A DNA stretch of 64,000 nucleotides from an uncultured Eubacterium sp. (lineage in GTDB: Bacteria > Bacillota > Clostridia > Lachnospirales > Lachnospiraceae): the NCBI GenBank assembly GCA_910584645.1, contig CAJUAU010000004.1, forward strand, positions 133,020 to 197,019, read 5' to 3'. Under the pieces are notes generated by a model. The model saw only the letters and a program-made list of their open reading frames with translations. It was not told the DNA's origin and searched no databases. The first letter of the stretch is position 1, and each line of letters starts with the position of its first letter. Positions 62,801-64,000 of this stretch are shown here, in pieces. The position numbers were made by a program, and so were the translations under genes.

Positions 62801-63425
62801 TGTGCCGACAGCGAAGCCAACACCCATGCCGACGGTGAAACCGACAACGAAGCCGACTTCCGTACCAACCCCTGCACCAGCACAGAAACCGACAGACACG
62901 CCGGTTCTTTCTGGCACACCGGTTCCCGTAACGACAGCTGCACCGGCGGAATCCCCGGCGCATGCATCAGGCTTTCTGGCAAAGGGTACCTGGATCTATA
63001 GTAAAAAAGCAGGCTATAAAATTAGCAAAACTGGAAAGCAAGGCAGGGAAGTCACGTACATGAAACCGCTAAAACAGAGTGTTGCGGCAGTGACCATTGC
63101 AAACACGGTGAAAGTGAACGGCGTCCGTTATAAAGTGACGGCGATCGCCCCAAATGCTTTTAAGAATTGTAAAAAGCTTAAACGGATCACAATCGGGAAA
63201 AACATAGCGTCGATCGGGGCGAAGGCATTTTACAAATGTACCAGGCTGGCTAAGATCGAGGTAAAGACGAAGAATCTTTCTGGTAAAAGGGTTGGCAGCA
63301 GAGCCTTTGAGGGCATATACAAAAAGGCGGTTGCGCACCTGCCCAAAAACAAACGGAAAGCTTATGAAAAACTTCTGCGGGCGAGGGGCTTGGGAAAAAA
63401 AGTAAAATTTAAAACAAGTAGGTAA
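56877..63425 (+). CDS. Giant secreted BspA-like LRR protein with cysteine-protease-like domain
   Basis: A 2182-residue secreted protein. A signal peptide (MKRSRKIAFILTAALLLQLLPLEG) is followed by dozens of BspA-type LRR_5 repeats from about residue 85 to 1080, a beta segment, a second LRR group (about 1210-1400), then a papain-like domain at about 1460-1650 with C1486 in GSCFGMA, H1590 in SGHALIPA and D1611 in VYDCRYPG, an apparent Cys-His-Asp triad. Beta domains, a Thr/Pro-rich linker (about 1965-2025) and a basic C-terminal LRR module with YSKKAGYKISK and NAFKNCKKLKRITIGKNI complete it. No LPxTG motif is seen, so the basic end may hold it to the wall. AAGGAGG precedes the ATG. It probably binds host or bacterial surfaces and may cut proteins; the substrate is unknown. 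Confidence 0.88.
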   Translation: MKRSRKIAFILTAALLLQLLPLEGLAAVWDAAGISRTVQAADDGVSSGNDGNIHWEYTDDTRTLTLTPVGGESVTMPQYNYGDNGYPYDRTSAPWNCHALDTYRLVVGSGIENISEYAFYGFDYLKSVTMEGVTEISARAFSDRPGLQTVSMPKVESIGDSAFSGCTSLTGKIELGNVTAIGQSAFSNCKNLTSVDIPKVETIGNSAFSGCTSLTGKIDLGNVTEIGDSAFFNCNNLNEFGGDSGSAVIPSQKVEKIGATAFYGCGKLTSVTIGEGVTTIGDSAFASSGLTDIKFPESVKSVGTGILKGTKLTDVSWPKNVPKISESAFEGCNSLEKITVPDWVTGIGKKAFFNCTNLAEVIIADDANGGDGSGRKAIGEEAFSGCAKLTQIDLGKVLKSIGKSAFNGTGMTKFTVPASVDEIGINPWVGGELEEFEVDSDNQRYAVDNGMLVEKKDETYTVISYPCKGKNEPTVSGWVREIQESAFQKTKITKVKLSEGLETIGKHAFYQSSIENVQTPTSLRTIGYEAFAEMNQLQEVKLSEGLKTIGERAFYNSPQRVTIPSSIQTMGRYAFASEKQQTSRLQGVELSEGLETIGEYAFYNSALESVTIPGSIRTMGRYAFAGMYQGQSKLRSVELSEGLGKISEYAFYNSALESIKTPASLRTIGDNAFAYTNKLQDAELSEGLETIGEYAFYNSALESVTIPGSIRTMGGYAFASMYQGQSKLRSVELSEGLGTISEYAFYNSALESIKTPASLRTIGNNAFANTNKLQGAELSEGLESMGTYAFYRSALESVKLPKSLEEISDNAFAYTNSLKDIKFSEGLKVIKSYAFAGAAALEQVDLPGSLVTIEYGAFSGDTALVTINAEGGHMTAIGASAFSGCTKLQNVLLGGELLDIGSSAFNECKSIKEIALPDKMKTLGDNVFSGCTGLETIDFPNSITKVGKGALSGCTALKRATFGTVIQEISGDVFENCPSITEITVSVRNPYMMAEDNIIYSKSKKKLIYYAAGLPDEKFSVPEGIEVIGSKSFTYCAHLEEIRFPASVKSLEKEAVFLNKKIGKLFFLGDGPECSVKEELSKRETSSSEGNTIYHYTYKQYNDSIVKDRAVINVYARQGTSGWGKGWTEKTKEDTFSGNKDLKYEWEYRNCDFNDKDWDPTKTDVSNGVYGGLSWKYRDDVGELTFSGKGKIPDFAEDDLPTWTDEDDTSESHMKDIRVVKTDGADEIEIGNNAFRGASRLHTILAGDHLTRIGEGAFANCTGLVSVDVYCVKQIEKEAFQGDTSIVDDLDARNAEFLGEGAFKGCSAMKGLLLGEKLKSIGSAAFQSCSDLDTMIVPESVTSIGENCFKGCETLRSINIPKGIRNIPAGSFAECSNLQKVYFYGDYPDTWAEDSFTGWNEDLKLCYRAGNETWGSAGSDWNDIPLMALDKFYKVGKDAYSFVDSREAFGYDKDYIIPFQRYATALQSINLGMYYQELDKFWRGSCFGMASSTMELYEGKLYKASDFNESAKNVYGLSAPGSYKAKLTKMIEIYQVSQHADKIGQELYKNFGKYRSLMGQVEEFERSGGLSVDAYADPVIICVYTDYSGHALIPAAVNMDKEGNYILDVYDCRYPGALQKMKIKKDFSGIEYNGYDTASFVRYSTVCEVLKEADFTGQNLKWKTSDSNRVHLAVNQKDVSIVNGGGRDHTEIKGAYEQHLVAAGEESKDAFGGIRSFVLPLNDYKVQAENVEGELKYYAATNNFFAEAATSDKDAQLTVHGFKGEDGDKIEVSSEHPETKTDLTIVDKNGIKKEISLTGSDITIVMNKNKGMTMEVSEDAADVMVDGKAVKLPPDRKASISFYASEDENPLSIRDMSCDISLDKDGVLSGTAEACAVWAKEAADKVGVGFKVKGEKGNVIAEYETTTDLTVGAQQINLEMNNVKSELGDLSGEFGAVCEMTLTDQKGNTATATCSDVTLAAGEIASPVPTAAPTPVPTAKPTPMPTVKPTTKPTSVPTPAPAQKPTDTPVLSGTPVPVTTAAPAESPAHASGFLAKGTWIYSKKAGYKISKTGKQGREVTYMKPLKQSVAAVTIANTVKVNGVRYKVTAIAPNAFKNCKKLKRITIGKNIASIGAKAFYKCTRLAKIEVKTKNLSGKRVGSRAFEGIYKKAVAHLPKNKRKAYEKLLRARGLGKKVKFKTSR
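58641..59204 (+). repeat. 282-bp near-identical tandem repeat within LRR gene
   Basis: Two consecutive 282-base units (58641-58922 and 58923-59204), each encoding 94 residues of four LRRs starting ELSEGLETIGEYAF, differ at only a few positions. Partial copies lie on both sides. The near identity contrasts with the divergent LRRs elsewhere in the protein and points to recent duplication or homogenisation. Confidence 0.9.
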
Positions 63426-63486
63426 GATGTCCGGACGCCGTGCGGAACGGCATAATCACCAGCATGTACCTGTTCCTGTACTTTTA

Positions 63487-63526
63487 AGGGGGCTTTATAG
63501 GGGATTTTCCCCTCATAAAGCCCCCT
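63487..63526. terminator. Strong hairpin after the giant LRR gene
   Basis: Outer arms of 11 bases (63487-63497 and 63516-63526), GC-rich, with an inner second stem (63500-63503 with 63509-63512). It lies 62 bases past the stop codon. No T run follows directly, so it may be a terminator that needs help or a transcript-stabilising structure. Confidence 0.55.
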
Positions 63527-63633
63527 AAGTCTCGAAATTTTGAAATCATCAGGAAGCATTGTACCACAACTCAAAGAATATGAGAAGTAATATTCTTAAT
63601 TTTCAATTTTCACAGAGATATGCAGTTGCCAGG

Positions 63634-63661
63634 CACTATTGGACACCAATCCACATACACT
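63634..63661 (+). promoter_or_regulatory. SigE-like promoter of sigK
   Basis: CATACACT (63654-63661) matches the SigE -10 pattern, and CACTATT (63634-63640) lies 13 bases upstream as a poor -35. In Bacillus sigK is transcribed by SigE in the mother cell, so a site here is expected. The -35 match is weak. Confidence 0.4.
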
Positions 63662-63692
63662 AAAATTAACGTAGATTTCTGAGGTGGCAGCA

Positions 63693-63980
63693 TTGCAGTC
63701 ATTTCCCAAACCCCTTTCTGCCAAAGAGGAACAGGAGTACATACGACGGTACGAAAACGGGGACATGGAAGCCCGGAAAATATTGATTGAGCGAAATTTA
63801 CGGTTAGTCGCATATCTTGTCAAAAAATACAACAACAGCGAGCACAGCCAGGAAGACCTGATCTCCATCGGCACCATCGGTCTGATCAAGGCCATCGACA
63901 GCTATAAACAGGGAAAAGGCGTCCGGCTCGCCACGTATGCTTCGAGATGTATCGACAATGCGATACAACGCTTTGGCTAA
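63693..63980 (+). CDS. sigK: Sporulation sigma factor SigK, N-terminal part only
   Basis: A 95-residue product starting at TTG 63693 with AGGTGG five bases ahead. SFPKPLSAKEEQEYI, then ILIERNLRLVAYLVKKYNNS and SIGTIGLIKAIDSYKQGKGVRLATYASRCI are SigK regions 1.2 to 2.4, with the -10 recognition region just reached. Homologues continue after ATYASRCIEN with EILM and a further 120 or so residues, but here the frame turns into DNAIQRFG and stops at 63980. In Bacillus subtilis and some clostridia sigK is split by the skin element close to this point and is rejoined in the mother cell. The C-terminal part (spoIIIC-like) should lie beyond the right edge. Confidence 0.88.
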   Translation: MQSFPKPLSAKEEQEYIRRYENGDMEARKILIERNLRLVAYLVKKYNNSEHSQEDLISIGTIGLIKAIDSYKQGKGVRLATYASRCIDNAIQRFG

Positions 63981-64000
63981 ATTGGGGAAAATCGGGACAG

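Overview
The window looks like chromosome from a spore-forming, low-to-mid GC Firmicute of the Lachnospiraceae type. Supporting signs are A/G-rich Shine-Dalgarno sites before nearly every gene, a mother-cell sporulation sigma factor (SigK) at the right edge, a clostripain-family protease, BspA-like leucine-rich-repeat proteins, and a surface-polysaccharide locus with Gram-positive style membrane glycosyltransferases. The genus cannot be fixed from the sequence alone.

Positions 1 to about 39,500 hold one very large minus-strand surface-polysaccharide locus. In the direction of transcription it begins at a good promoter (39487-39515) with two GT4 glycosyltransferases, a Wzm/Wzt-type ABC exporter whose ATPase has a C-terminal carbohydrate-recognition-type domain, a coiled-coil/left-handed beta-helix acyltransferase, a small conserved-type protein and three more GT4 enzymes. 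Next come a YerE-like thiamine-diphosphate enzyme, two paralogous multi-membrane-span proteins, and RfbF-RfbG-RfbH, which make CDP-4-keto-3,6-dideoxyglucose. These are followed by undecaprenyl-phosphate glycosyltransferases, GT-C type membrane proteins and a GtrA flippase. The GDP-mannose branch (ManA, ManC, Gmd, Rmd, giving GDP-D-rhamnose) is next, then a C-methyltransferase, an NADP-type secondary-alcohol dehydrogenase, an SDR, a phosphohexomutase, a YfhO protein and a GT2 enzyme cut by the left edge. My reading is that the main chain is made in the cytoplasm and exported by the ABC transporter. It would then be decorated outside by lipid-linked sugars, with a branched CDP-sugar of the yersiniose type probably included.

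Positions 39.5-45.3 kb hold a protein with two SGNH/DUF6270-like domains (minus), a plus-strand DUF3892 plus intracellular S8 protease pair with a possible sporulation promoter, and glycogen phosphorylase (minus). Positions 45.3-52 kb hold a four-gene minus-strand operon of mostly unknown function: a 212-residue protein, a 1051-residue protein with a long hydrophobic-helix segment and coiled coils, a secreted C11 (clostripain) protease, and a 238-residue orphan. It is the least explained unit in the window.

Positions 52-57 kb hold a zinc-ribbon membrane protein, a small BspA-like protein, a ParE/Phd-type toxin-antitoxin pair with a palindromic operator, an ATPase pseudogene and a duplicated intergenic segment. 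Positions 56.9-63.4 kb encode a 2182-residue secreted LRR protein with near-identical internal repeats and a cysteine-protease-like domain. The window ends in a sigK gene that stops abruptly after region 2, as expected if a skin-like element is inserted there.
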